Shown piece after piece: positions 8,861-17,291 of a stretch of DNA of 64,000 nucleotides. The notes below the pieces were generated by a model, which was not told the DNA's origin, did not search any database, and saw only the letters and a list, made by a program, of their open reading frames with translations. The stretch covers positions 473,254-537,253 of the forward strand of contig NZ_FNYJ01000005.1 of the NCBI RefSeq assembly GCF_900108875.1. The letters are read 5' to 3'. The position numbers were made by a program, and so were the translations under genes. The first letter of the stretch is position 1. Each line of letters starts with the position of its first letter. The stretch comes from Pseudomonas sp. NFR16 (GTDB lineage: Bacteria; Pseudomonadota; Gammaproteobacteria; Pseudomonadales; Pseudomonadaceae).

Positions 8861-8924
8861 TTCCCGGCTGAAGCCGGTCCTACAGACGCCGCGAGTTTTT
8901 CGTCGGACCGGCTTTAGCCGGGAA
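8861..8924. repeat. Second REP-type inverted pair, different family
   Basis: Arms of 20 bases at 8861-8880 and 8905-8924 are reverse complements with one mismatch, separated by 24 bases. Each arm has an internal palindrome (CCGGCTGAAGCCGG). The sequence differs from the doublet 230 bases upstream, so two REP families sit side by side. Together they fill most of the 561-bp gap 8477-9037, which has no gene. Confidence 0.8.
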
Positions 8925-9037
8925 GGCGTCGGGTACGCGTTAATCGAAGCAGGTGTGAAAGAAACTGGCTCACTCCTACCTGGATCGCGCACTGGCCGAG
9001 GTCGAAGTCGGCTTTTTGCGACGAAAGATTCGTCCGA

Positions 9038-9811
9038 TCAGAACGCCGGCACTACGGCGCCTTTGTACTGGGTCTCGATGAACTGCCTGGTCTCCGGGCT
9101 GTGCAGCGCAGCGACCAGTTTCTGGATGGCAGGCGAATCCTTGTTGTCTTCGCGGGTCACCAGGATGTTGGCGTAGGGCGACTCCTGACCTTCAATGATC
9201 AGCGCGTCCTTGGTCGGATCGAGCTTGGCGGTCAGCGCGTAGTTGGTGTTGATCAGCGCCAGGTCAACCTGAGTCAGCACGCGTGGCAGCGTGGCCGCTT
9301 CCAGCTCGCGGAATTTCAGCGCCTTTGGATTCTGCAACACATCGCTTGGTTTGGCGGTGATGCTGGACGGATCCTTCAGAGTGATCAGACCGGCTTTGAC
9401 CAGCAGCAGAAATGCACGCCCTTCGTTGGTCGCATCGTTCGGCAGCGCGACGGTTGCGCCGTCAGGCAGGTCTGCCAGGTTCTTGATCTTGTCCGAGTAC
9501 GCCCCGAACGGTTCCACGTGAACCTTCGCGACGCTCACCAGGTGCGTGCCCTTGCCTTTATTGAACTCGTCCAGATACGGCTGGTGCTGGAAGAAGTTGG
9601 CGTCCATGCGCTTCTGATCGACCTGTACGTTGGGCTGAACATAGTCGTTGAAGACCTTCACGTTCAGCGTCACGCCTTCTTTGGCCAGGGTCGGCTTCAC
9701 GAACTCGAGGATTTCGGCGTGAGGCACAGCGCTTGCCGCGACGGTCAGGGTTTCATCGGCGTGGGCGGAAAATGCAGCCACTGCAGCGAAGATGGCCAAC
9801 AGCTTTTTCAT
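9038..9811 (-). CDS. metQ: Methionine ABC transporter substrate-binding protein (MetQ/NlpA family)
   Basis: Periplasmic receptor for methionine import. The 257-residue protein has a signal peptide (about 1-18, MKKLLAIFAAVAAFSAHA) and the MetQ fold, with LTVAASAVPHAEILEFVKP, FFQHQPYLDEFN and ALINTNYAL as family landmarks. The signal ends in an AHA-type cleavage site and lacks a lipobox cysteine, so it is probably a free periplasmic protein. It is the last gene of the metN-metI-metQ operon, 66 bases after metI. Confidence 0.92.
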   Translation of the reverse strand: MKKLLAIFAAVAAFSAHADETLTVAASAVPHAEILEFVKPTLAKEGVTLNVKVFNDYVQPNVQVDQKRMDANFFQHQPYLDEFNKGKGTHLVSVAKVHVEPFGAYSDKIKNLADLPDGATVALPNDATNEGRAFLLLVKAGLITLKDPSSITAKPSDVLQNPKALKFRELEAATLPRVLTQVDLALINTNYALTAKLDPTKDALIIEGQESPYANILVTREDNKDSPAIQKLVAALHSPETRQFIETQYKGAVVPAF

Positions 9812-9877
9812 GCGTTTCTACTCCTGAAATGCCCGCTCTTGGGCGAACACCTGCCGGTCAGCGACCGGCTCATTCAA

Positions 9878-10552
9878 TTAACGATGCGAGAAGTGCGCGA
9901 CCAGTCTGTCGCCCACGGTTTGCAGGATCTGCACCAGCACCAGCAGCAATACGACCGTCACGAACATCACATCGTTCTGGAAGCGCTGGTAACCGTAGCG
10001 AATCGCCAGGTCCCCCAGACCGCCTGCACCCACTGCGCCGGCCATTGCCGTGAACGACACCAGTGCGATAGCGGTGACAGTGATCGCCGCCAGAATGCCC
10101 GGCCGCGCTTCCGGCAGCAGCGCTTTGAGGATGATCTGCCGCGTGGTCGCGCCCATCGCCTGAACCGCCTCGATGATGCCGCGATCCACTTCGCGCAGCG
10201 CAGTTTCCACCAGACGGGCAAAGAACGGCGTGGCGCCGGCGATCAGCGGAGGCAGCGTGCCAAGAATCCCCAGCGAAGTGCCCGTAATGATTTCGGTCAG
10301 CGGCATCATCACGATCAGCAGAATGATGAAAGGCAGCGCCCGGAGCATGTTCACGATCAGGCCTACAGTGGCGTAGACCGGTTTGTTCTCAAGCAACTCA
10401 CGTGGCGATGTCAGAAACATCAGCACGCCCAGCGGCAGGCCCAGCAGAACGGTGAACGCCAGTGAGACGCCGAGCATGATCAAAGTGTCGCCAATCGCGA
10501 CCCATATCTCATACCAGTCGACGTTGGAAAACAGGGTGGTGAGGGTATCCAT
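9878..10552 (-). CDS. metI: Methionine ABC transporter permease
   Basis: Inner-membrane channel subunit of the methionine importer, 224 residues with five predicted helices and the permease coupling loop EAVQAMGATTRQIILKALLPEARPG (EAA-type motif). The start ATG overlaps the metN stop in ATGA, showing translational coupling with the ATPase. Confidence 0.94.
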   Translation of the reverse strand: MDTLTTLFSNVDWYEIWVAIGDTLIMLGVSLAFTVLLGLPLGVLMFLTSPRELLENKPVYATVGLIVNMLRALPFIILLIVMMPLTEIITGTSLGILGTLPPLIAGATPFFARLVETALREVDRGIIEAVQAMGATTRQIILKALLPEARPGILAAITVTAIALVSFTAMAGAVGAGGLGDLAIRYGYQRFQNDVMFVTVVLLLVLVQILQTVGDRLVAHFSHR

Positions 10553-11559
10553 CAGCGCAGGACCTCCATGTGAACGTCAGCTGCGGTGAAGCGCGCGAAC
10601 GCGGCCTCCATGTCGCCACCGGTGATGGCCAGTGTCAGTTGCCCGTAAGGCGTATCTTTGATGCGGTCGATGCGTCCGGCCAGGATGCTGTAATCCACAC
10701 CAGTCTCCCGGGCGACGGTGCCCAACAGCGGCGCGTAGGTCGCATCGCCCTGAAAGGTCAGACGCACGATGCGACCTTCGACATGGGCGAAGTCGCTGCT
10801 CTGCTCGTTTTCATCGACCTGCTCGTCTTCCTGTACAAAACGGCGCGTGGTCGGGTGTTTAGGGTGCAGGAACACGTCGGCCACCGCGCCCTGCTCCACG
10901 ATCACGCCCGCGTCCATCACCGCGACCTGATCGCACACCCGACGGATTACGTCCATCTCGTGGGTGATCAGCACGATGGTGAGCTTCAACTCGCGATTGA
11001 TCTCTGCCAGCAATTGCAGCACCGATGCCGTGGTTTGCGGGTCGAGGGCGCTGGTGGCCTCGTCGCACAACAGAATCTTCGGTTTGGTCGCCAGAGCACG
11101 GGCGATGCCGACGCGCTGTTTCTGACCGCCAGACAGCTGTGACGGGTATTTCTTTGCGTGGTCGGCCAGACCGACACGCGCCAGTAATTCAGCCACTCGC
11201 TGATCAATCTGCGCGCGGGACATATCTCCGGCCAGAGTCAGCGGCATGGCAACGTTATCGGCGACGGTTTTAGATGACAGCAGGTTGAAGTGCTGAAAAA
11301 TCATCCCGACCTGCCTGCGGAAACCGCGCAAGCCGTCGGCGTCCAGAGCGGTGACATCGACGTCATCGACCAGAATCGTGCCGCCGCTCGGAGCTTCGAG
11401 GCGATTGATCAGACGCAGCATCGTGCTTTTGCCAGCGCCGGAATGGCCGATCAGACCAAACACCTGGCCGTTCTCGACCCGCAGGCTGGTGGGGTGCAGT
11501 GCGGGGATTTCCCTGTCGCCGACGCGATAGGTTTTATGGACGTTATGAAACTCGATCAC
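10552..11559 (-). CDS. metN: Methionine ABC transporter ATP-binding protein
   Basis: ATPase of the methionine importer, 335 residues. Walker A GHSGAGKST is near residue 38, the signature LSGGQKQRVGIARAL near 140, and Walker B LLCDEATSALDP near 160. A C-terminal NIL domain (about 260-335) is the methionine-sensing regulatory module of MetN proteins. First gene of the operon; its promoter must lie in 11560-11930, shared with the divergent katE. Confidence 0.95.
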   Translation of the reverse strand: MIEFHNVHKTYRVGDREIPALHPTSLRVENGQVFGLIGHSGAGKSTMLRLINRLEAPSGGTILVDDVDVTALDADGLRGFRRQVGMIFQHFNLLSSKTVADNVAMPLTLAGDMSRAQIDQRVAELLARVGLADHAKKYPSQLSGGQKQRVGIARALATKPKILLCDEATSALDPQTTASVLQLLAEINRELKLTIVLITHEMDVIRRVCDQVAVMDAGVIVEQGAVADVFLHPKHPTTRRFVQEDEQVDENEQSSDFAHVEGRIVRLTFQGDATYAPLLGTVARETGVDYSILAGRIDRIKDTPYGQLTLAITGGDMEAAFARFTAADVHMEVLR

Positions 11560-11930
11560 TTAGCGAACCTTGTGGGGCGCGGTAGAAATTCAGCGTGCGA
11601 GGAAGCTCGAATACGCTGCTGGGCGATGCCATTTCGGCCTCGGCTGGGTAAACCGGGCGCGCATTTTAGCCTGTCGGGCTGGGGTTGGGCCCATCATTCT
11701 TAGCATTTATTTCGCGCGGGACCTGCTCAACGGTCATAACGTCGAATTCAAGCAACGGTAGACCAAAGGTCGAAAAAAACACGGAACGGCCGTTTTCATC
11801 CTCAGTCACTACATAAGCGCCGAAATTTCCCTGAGGGCTGTAAGGGAAGTTCCTGCTTACTGAGCTCGCACCGCCTTTCGCCCACGGAAGAACGAGAAAA
11901 GAGCCGCCTGAACCGAGGAGTTTTTGTCCG
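11560..11930. other. Divergent intergenic region between metN and katE
   Basis: This 371-bp stretch contains no credible gene. It must hold the promoters of both metN and katE. An imperfect inverted repeat lies at 11822-11851 (TTTCCCT and AGGGAA arms) roughly 80-110 bases before katE; its role is unknown. I could not assign -35/-10 hexamers with confidence. Confidence 0.5.
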
Positions 11931-14090
11931 ATGGCTACAAATAAACCCACACCCGTCAGCGCAACACCGAAAAGCGAACTTGCCGGCACCGACACTTTGG
12001 ACCGGGGCAACACCAACACCAAGCTCGACAGTCTGGAGCAGTTCCGCTCCGACGCCACTGGCCAGGCCCTGCGCACCAATCAGGGTGTCAAAGTCTCCGA
12101 TAACCAGAACACGCTCAAGGTTGGAAGTCGCGGCCCTTCGCTGCTCGAAGATTTCATCATGCGCGAGAAGATCACGCATTTTGACCACGAGCGTATTCCT
12201 GAGCGGATCGTTCACGCGCGCGGCACCGCGGCCCATGGTTACTTCCAGAGCTACGAGAACCATTCGGCACTCAGCAAGGCAGAATTCCTGCGCGACCCGG
12301 GGAAAAAGACACCGGTTTTCGTGCGTTTTTCCACCGTTCAAGGACCACGCGGCTCGGGCGATACCGTTCGCGACGTGCGCGGCTTTGCGGTGAAGTTCTA
12401 CACCGATGAAGGCAATTACGATCTGGTCGGCAACAACATGCCGGTATTCTTCATTCAAGATGCCATCAAGTTTCCGGATTTTGTGCATGCCGTAAAACCT
12501 GAGCCGCACAACGAAATTCCTACCGGCGGATCGGCCCACGACACGTTCTGGGACTTCGTTTCGCTGGTTCCGGAATCTGCGCACATGGTGCTATGGACCA
12601 TGTCGGACCGCGCCATTCCAAAAAGCCTGCGCAGCATGCAGGGCTTTGGTATCCACACGTTCCGCATGATCAATACCGAGGGCAAGTCCTCGTTCGTCAA
12701 ATTCCACTGGAAGCCTAAATACGGCACCTGTTCGCTGCTGTGGGACGAAGCCCAGAAGCTGGCCGGTAAAGACACCGATTACCACCGCCGCGATCTGTGG
12801 GAGTCCATCGAGATGGGCGACTACCCGGAATGGGAGCTGGGCGTTCAGATCGTCGCCGAAGAAGACGAGCACAAGTTCGACTTCGATTTGCTCGATCCAA
12901 CCAAGATCATTCCGGAAGAAATGGTGCCGGTCACGCCGTTGGGCAAAATGGTGCTCAATCGCAACCCCGACAACTATTTTGCCGAGACCGAGCAGGTCGC
13001 TTTCTGCCCAGGCCACGTGGTGCCAGGCATCGACTTCTCCAACGACCCGCTGCTGCAAGGTCGGCTGTTCTCCTACACCGACACGCAAATCAGCCGACTG
13101 GGCGGACCGAACTTCCACGAAATCCCGATCAACCGCCCGGTTTCGCCGAATCACAACGGCCAGCGCGATGCGCAGCACCGCATGACCATCGACAAGGGGC
13201 GCGCGTCCTACGAGCCGAATTCCATTGACGGCGGTTGGCCGAAGGAAACGCCGGCTGGTCCCCAGGATGGCGGCTTCGAGACGTATCAGGAGCGCGTCGA
13301 AGCGCACAAGGTGCGTGAGCGCAGCCCTTCCTTCGCGGACCATTTCTCGCAAGCCACGCTGTTTTTCAACAGCATGAGCGAGCATGAGAAAGAGCACATC
13401 ATCGCGGCCTACAGTTTTGAGCTGGGCAAGGTCGATCGTGAGCACATCCGTGCGCGACAAGTGAACGAGATTCTCGCCAATATCGATCTGACCCTGGCAC
13501 AGCGCGTCGCTACAAACCTGGGTCTGCCGGCACCGACGGCTCCGACCGTCACGCCGCAGAAATCCGGCAAACCGACGGTGGACAAGTCTCCGCTGCTTAG
13601 CCAGGTCAATTTGCTGCCAGGCGACATCGCCTCGCGCAAAGTGGCGATTCTGGTGGCTGACGGTGTCGACGACAAAGCTGTTGCGACCATGAAGGCAGCC
13701 CTTGAAGCCGAGGCGGCGCACGCCAAGGTGCTTGGGCCGACCTCTGCACCGGTGAAAACCGCTGACGGCGGGACTCTGGCAGTGGATGCTTCTGCTGAAG
13801 GCCTGCCATCGATTGCTTTTGACGCGGTCTTCATTCCCGGCGGCGCGGCGTCTGTGAAAGCGCTGATGGGCGACGGCGTGGCATTGCATTATGTGCTTGA
13901 GGCCTATAAGCATCTCAAGGCAATCGCCTACGCCGGCGACGCGAAGGAATTGATCGACTTGCTGCGTCTTGAGGCTGATGCGGGCCTGCTCGCCGTGTCG
14001 GACAGCAAGTCGTTCGCGACTTTCTTTGACGCCATCAAGCAGCACCGGGTCTGGGCGCGGGAGCCTAAAGCCAAAGCGATTCCGGCTTGA
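11931..14090 (+). CDS. katE: Large-subunit catalase HPII with C-terminal DJ-1/PfpI-like domain
   Basis: Cytoplasmic heme catalase that dismutes hydrogen peroxide, usually made in stationary phase. At 719 residues it is of the clade II large-subunit type. The active-site histidine is in ERIVHARG, the distal asparagine in LVGNNMPVFF, and the proximal heme tyrosine in LFSYTDTQISRLG. After the catalase core (to about residue 530), a DJ-1/PfpI-like flavodoxin-type domain (about 560-710, KVAILVADGVDD and FIPGGAAS) closes the protein. GAGGAG lies upstream of ATG 11931. In P. aeruginosa metN directly neighbours the lipoprotein gene that follows here, so katE interrupts that order. Confidence 0.94.
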   Translation: MATNKPTPVSATPKSELAGTDTLDRGNTNTKLDSLEQFRSDATGQALRTNQGVKVSDNQNTLKVGSRGPSLLEDFIMREKITHFDHERIPERIVHARGTAAHGYFQSYENHSALSKAEFLRDPGKKTPVFVRFSTVQGPRGSGDTVRDVRGFAVKFYTDEGNYDLVGNNMPVFFIQDAIKFPDFVHAVKPEPHNEIPTGGSAHDTFWDFVSLVPESAHMVLWTMSDRAIPKSLRSMQGFGIHTFRMINTEGKSSFVKFHWKPKYGTCSLLWDEAQKLAGKDTDYHRRDLWESIEMGDYPEWELGVQIVAEEDEHKFDFDLLDPTKIIPEEMVPVTPLGKMVLNRNPDNYFAETEQVAFCPGHVVPGIDFSNDPLLQGRLFSYTDTQISRLGGPNFHEIPINRPVSPNHNGQRDAQHRMTIDKGRASYEPNSIDGGWPKETPAGPQDGGFETYQERVEAHKVRERSPSFADHFSQATLFFNSMSEHEKEHIIAAYSFELGKVDREHIRARQVNEILANIDLTLAQRVATNLGLPAPTAPTVTPQKSGKPTVDKSPLLSQVNLLPGDIASRKVAILVADGVDDKAVATMKAALEAEAAHAKVLGPTSAPVKTADGGTLAVDASAEGLPSIAFDAVFIPGGAASVKALMGDGVALHYVLEAYKHLKAIAYAGDAKELIDLLRLEADAGLLAVSDSKSFATFFDAIKQHRVWAREPKAKAIPA

Positions 14091-14238
14091 TAGCAGCATC
14101 GCACGCCTCATCTTGTCTGGATGAGTGCTGAGATGCAGAACCGCGCTTGTCTGCGAACGACGATACATTCGACACATTCGAGTCGGATGTACCTGTCCAA
14201 GACCGGGCAAGCGTGCTTCAAAATGCGTTGCAGTTATA

Positions 14239-14273
14239 AAAAAGGCGTTGCCTGTGAGGGCAACGCCTTTTTG
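14239..14273. terminator. Bidirectional rho-independent terminator
   Basis: A perfect 12-bp stem, AAAGGCGTTGCC at 14241-14252 and its complement at 14259-14270, has a 6-base loop. It is flanked by A's on the left and T's on the right, so it can stop transcription from katE (+) and from the convergent lipoprotein gene (-). Confidence 0.9.
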
Positions 14274-14289
14274 TTTGATCAAAAAATGA

Positions 14290-15003
14290 TCAGAGCGGGG
14301 CAGGTTTCAGAATCATCTGAGCTGGCTCGGTCTTCTCGATCTCACGCTGAATCTGCAATTCGAAGTCTGGATTGATCTTCATCACGCGCTTGGTCAGCAA
14401 CGTGGCCAGCCAAGGATAATCGTCCGTTCGCGGTACCTGCACGATCACTTCGCAGTTGAACGCGGCCACGTCGGCGGCGATATCGTTCAGCTGACGACGG
14501 AGTTGTCTGGAGTCGCGGATGTTCAACTCGATGGTGGTGCTTTCCACGGTCGGATCGATGACCTTGGCGGTGCGCCTGGCTTCAGCCGCTTTCAGTTCGG
14601 CTTCGGCTTTGTCCAGCTCGGCTTTACGGGCGTGGGCGATGGCGCCGTTCACACCGCTGGTTAGAGCAGGTGCCTTGGGCATCAGTGCGCGAGCGCGACT
14701 CAGCGCCGTTGCCGCGGCGTTGACGTCACCCTTCTGCAGGACGATCTGGCTGCGGCTCAGGTAGGCCTCGGCGAGTTGACGCTGATACTGCTCAAGACGC
14801 GGATCATCGGGGGATTTGGCTTGCAGTGCGGCCAGCTGATCTTCAGCGGTCGCCAGCTCGCTGCTTGCGATGTTCTGTTCCAGCTGCTGATACGCATCCG
14901 GCGCCGCGGCGGGAGCAGGAGGCTCGACAGGCTTGCTCTGGCAGGCGACCAACAGGACGGAAAATGCAGCAAGCAGCAGATAACGGGATGCGAACGGCTT
15001 CAT
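14290..15003 (-). CDS. Conserved lipoprotein with coiled-coil/helical repeats
   Basis: A 237-residue protein with a lipoprotein signal (MKPFASRYLLLAAFSVLLVAC; lipobox LLVAC, Cys21). A helical, TPR-like central part (about 35-150, rich in Ala, Glu and Leu with LEQYQRQLAEAYLSRSQIVLQKGDVNAAATALSRARALMP-type spacing) is followed by a charged coiled coil and a compact C-terminal domain (about 155-237). The same family sits next to znuB and metN in P. aeruginosa. The function is unknown; an envelope location is likely. Confidence 0.75.
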   Translation of the reverse strand: MKPFASRYLLLAAFSVLLVACQSKPVEPPAPAAAPDAYQQLEQNIASSELATAEDQLAALQAKSPDDPRLEQYQRQLAEAYLSRSQIVLQKGDVNAAATALSRARALMPKAPALTSGVNGAIAHARKAELDKAEAELKAAEARRTAKVIDPTVESTTIELNIRDSRQLRRQLNDIAADVAAFNCEVIVQVPRTDDYPWLATLLTKRVMKINPDFELQIQREIEKTEPAQMILKPAPL

Positions 15004-15161
15004 TCCTGCGATTCTCTATTTGCGCAAAAAACGAGCAAGTCTACACATAAGTGCCTTGCACCGAAAATAACTGATCACTATCAGGGGGCGATGCGAACGG
15101 TCATTGCACATTGCCGCCATGCATTTATTGCCGAATATGACTGTGACTGCTGCACAAGGTT

Positions 15162-15944
15162 CTACCGCTTGGGCAAAACGAAGCTGAGCAAAAAAAGCGC
15201 CGCTGCAGACACCACAATAGAAGGGCCCGCCGGCGTGTCCTTGAACCAGGACAACGCCAGCCCGCTGCAGACTGCGATCACCCCGATGACGCTGGCACCC
15301 AGTGCCATTTGCTCAGGAGAACGGGCGTGGCGTTGAGCCGCAGCCGCTGGAATGATCAGCAACGAGGTAATCAGCAAAACCCCCACGATTTTCATTGCGA
15401 CGGCGATGACCACGGCAATCAGCAACATCAACGCCATGCGCAAGGTCGCGACTGGCAAGCCTTCGACGGTTGCAAGCTCCTCATGAACGGTGATCGCCAG
15501 CAGCGGACGCCACAGCGCGCAGATCAGGATGAGCACCGCCGCGCTGCCGCCGAGAATCCATGACAGGTCAGTTGGGCTGATCGCCAGCAGATCACCAAAC
15601 AGATAGCCCATCAGATCGATCCGGACATCGCGCATGGAGCTCAGGACCACGAGCCCCAGCGACAGGGTGCTTGGCGCAAGAATTCCGAGCAGGGTGTCCG
15701 ACGCCAGTGGCTGACGCTGTTGCAGCGTGACCAGCACGATGGCCAGAAACAAGCAGCCCACCGTGACGGCGATGGCCGGGCTGATATCCAGCAGAAAGCC
15801 GAGTGCCACCCCAAGCAATGCAGCGTGCGACAGCGTGTCGCCAAAGTACGCCATCCGCCGCCAGACCACGAAGGACCCCAACGGGCCAGCCACGACCGCC
15901 AGAGCAAGGCCTGCGAGCAAGGCATAGAGTAGAAAATCAGCCAT
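15162..15944 (-). CDS. znuB: Zinc ABC transporter permease
   Basis: Membrane channel of the high-affinity zinc importer, 260 residues with about seven to eight helices of the ABC-3 family (GPLGSFVVWRRMAYFGDTLSHAALLGVALG and the late AAAAQRHARSPEQMA loop). Start ATG 15944 lies inside the znuC end (8-base overlap) and has GGAGATA upstream; longer in-frame starts would run through znuC. Last gene of zur-znuC-znuB. Confidence 0.94.
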   Translation of the reverse strand: MADFLLYALLAGLALAVVAGPLGSFVVWRRMAYFGDTLSHAALLGVALGFLLDISPAIAVTVGCLFLAIVLVTLQQRQPLASDTLLGILAPSTLSLGLVVLSSMRDVRIDLMGYLFGDLLAISPTDLSWILGGSAAVLILICALWRPLLAITVHEELATVEGLPVATLRMALMLLIAVVIAVAMKIVGVLLITSLLIIPAAAAQRHARSPEQMALGASVIGVIAVCSGLALSWFKDTPAGPSIVVSAAALFLLSFVLPKR

Positions 15945-16743
15945 GCTTGCAGCTATCTCCGTGACTGTGGTCGTGAGGGTGGGAATGATCGTGGTCATGC
16001 GCCGCTGCGGGTTGGCAGACTTCGCCGTGCAGGTCGTGGGCATGATCGTGATGATGGTGATAAATCGCCAGGCTCGCTGCGTTCTGACCGAACAGCTCGA
16101 CAAACGCCGGATCATTGCTGACCTGCTCCGGATGGCCGGAACAACAGACGTGCCGATTCAGGCAGACCACCTGGTCAGTGGTGCTCATCACCAGATGCAG
16201 ATCATGGGAGACCATCAGCACACCGCACCGGTGGCGATTCCGAAGCTGGGTAATAAGTGCATACAGCTCCGCTTGCCCGGCTACGTCGACGCCTTGCACC
16301 GGTTCATCGAGTACCAGCAATTCAGGTTCACGCAGCAGCGCTCGCGCGAGCAGTACGCGCTGCATCTCGCCTCCGGAAATACCCTGGAGCGGGCTGTCGA
16401 TGACTTTTTCAGCGCCGACTTCCGCCAGCGCCGCCAATGCGGTCTCGCGGTCCACGCCTGGCACCAGCCGCAGGAAACGCAGCACCGACAGCGGCAACGT
16501 CGCGTCGATGTGGAGCTTTTGCGGCATGTAGCCGATGCGCAATTTTGGCTTGCGCCAGACCTCGCCGGTGTCAGCTTTGAGCAAGCCGAGCACCGCGCGC
16601 ACCAGCGTGGTCTTGCCTGCACCGTTGGGCCCGATCAGCGTCACGATTTCGCTGGGGCTGACGCTCAGCTGGATGTTTTCCAGCACGCTCTGGCCGGCAC
16701 GCGTGACGCTGACGTCCTTCAAGCGGATCAGTGCGTCGCTCAT
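15937..16743 (-). CDS. znuC: Zinc ABC transporter ATP-binding protein
   Basis: ATPase of the zinc importer, 268 residues. Walker A GPNGAGKTT, signature ISGGEMQRVLLARALL and Walker B LLVLDEPVQGVD are all present. The last 40 residues are unusually rich in histidine (YHHHHDHAHD and HDHDHSHPHDHSH), probably for metal binding. The ATG overlaps the zur stop in ATGA, so zur, znuC and znuB form one coupled unit. Confidence 0.95.
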   Translation of the reverse strand: MSDALIRLKDVSVTRAGQSVLENIQLSVSPSEIVTLIGPNGAGKTTLVRAVLGLLKADTGEVWRKPKLRIGYMPQKLHIDATLPLSVLRFLRLVPGVDRETALAALAEVGAEKVIDSPLQGISGGEMQRVLLARALLREPELLVLDEPVQGVDVAGQAELYALITQLRNRHRCGVLMVSHDLHLVMSTTDQVVCLNRHVCCSGHPEQVSNDPAFVELFGQNAASLAIYHHHHDHAHDLHGEVCQPAAAHDHDHSHPHDHSHGDSCKHG

Positions 16744-17225
16744 CAAGCAGCCTTGCAACCAGCACACACTCCGACGACTTCGACCGTCTGGGTTTCCACC
16801 GCAAAGCCGACTTCATTGGCCGCTGCCACGATGGATGCGCTGATGGCCGCGTGTTGCAACTCAATGGCGGCATGGCACTCGCGACAGATCAGGAACTGGC
16901 CTTGGTGCGCGTGCGTAGGGTGATTGCAGCCGGCGAATGCGTTGAGCGACGCGATGCGATGCACCAACCCGTTCTCCAGCAGGAAGTCCAGCGCACGGTA
17001 AACCGTGGGCGGCGCGGCGCGACGACCGTCTTCTTCACTGAGCACCGCGAGGATGTCGTAGGCGCCGAGCGGCTTGTGGCTTTGCCAGACCAGCTCCAGA
17101 ACGCGACGACGCAGAGCGGTCAGACGCAGGCCTTTACCGGCGCAGAGCGCATCGGCTTCAGCTAGCGCACTGTGCACGCAGTGAGAGTGATCGTGAGGGC
17201 GACTGGCCAACGGTGTTTTAGACAT
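16743..17225 (-). CDS. zur: Zinc uptake regulator, Fur family
   Basis: Zinc-responsive repressor of zinc uptake genes, 160 residues. It has a winged-helix DNA-binding region (about 30-95, PPTVYRALDFLLENGLVHRI) and a dimerisation/metal domain with H-rich NHPTHAHQGQFLICREC and a second pair CAGC near the C-terminus, fitting a structural zinc site. The N-terminus is itself His-rich (HDHSHCVH). It heads the operon with znuC and znuB and is divergent from znuA. Confidence 0.94.
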   Translation of the reverse strand: MSKTPLASRPHDHSHCVHSALAEADALCAGKGLRLTALRRRVLELVWQSHKPLGAYDILAVLSEEDGRRAAPPTVYRALDFLLENGLVHRIASLNAFAGCNHPTHAHQGQFLICRECHAAIELQHAAISASIVAAANEVGFAVETQTVEVVGVCAGCKAA

Positions 17226-17250
17226 GGGCGGCGACGGCTATTGTGAGAGA

Positions 17251-17264
17251 CGTTATTATGTTAC
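17251..17264. promoter_or_regulatory. Probable Zur operator between zur and znuA
   Basis: The 66-bp gap between the divergent zur and znuA starts contains GTTATTATGTTAC (17252-17264), an AT-rich imperfect palindrome resembling Zur boxes (core GTTATA-N-TATAAC). Position fits repression of both transcription units. The match is imperfect and was judged by eye. Confidence 0.5.
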
Positions 17265-17291
17265 CCGTTCCTGCCCCAATGAGTGGTCATC

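Noticed and set aside
8566..8924. Possible CRISPR-like array
   Set aside because: Repeats are inverted pairs of two different families, not direct repeats with regular spacers, and no cas gene is nearby.
8502..9176. Short open frames over the REP region
   Set aside because: They cross the inverted repeats and lack ribosome binding sites, so no gene is annotated there.
12591..14282. 563-codon minus-strand frame opposite katE
   Set aside because: Shadow of katE; composition is not protein-like and the frame runs through the bidirectional terminator.
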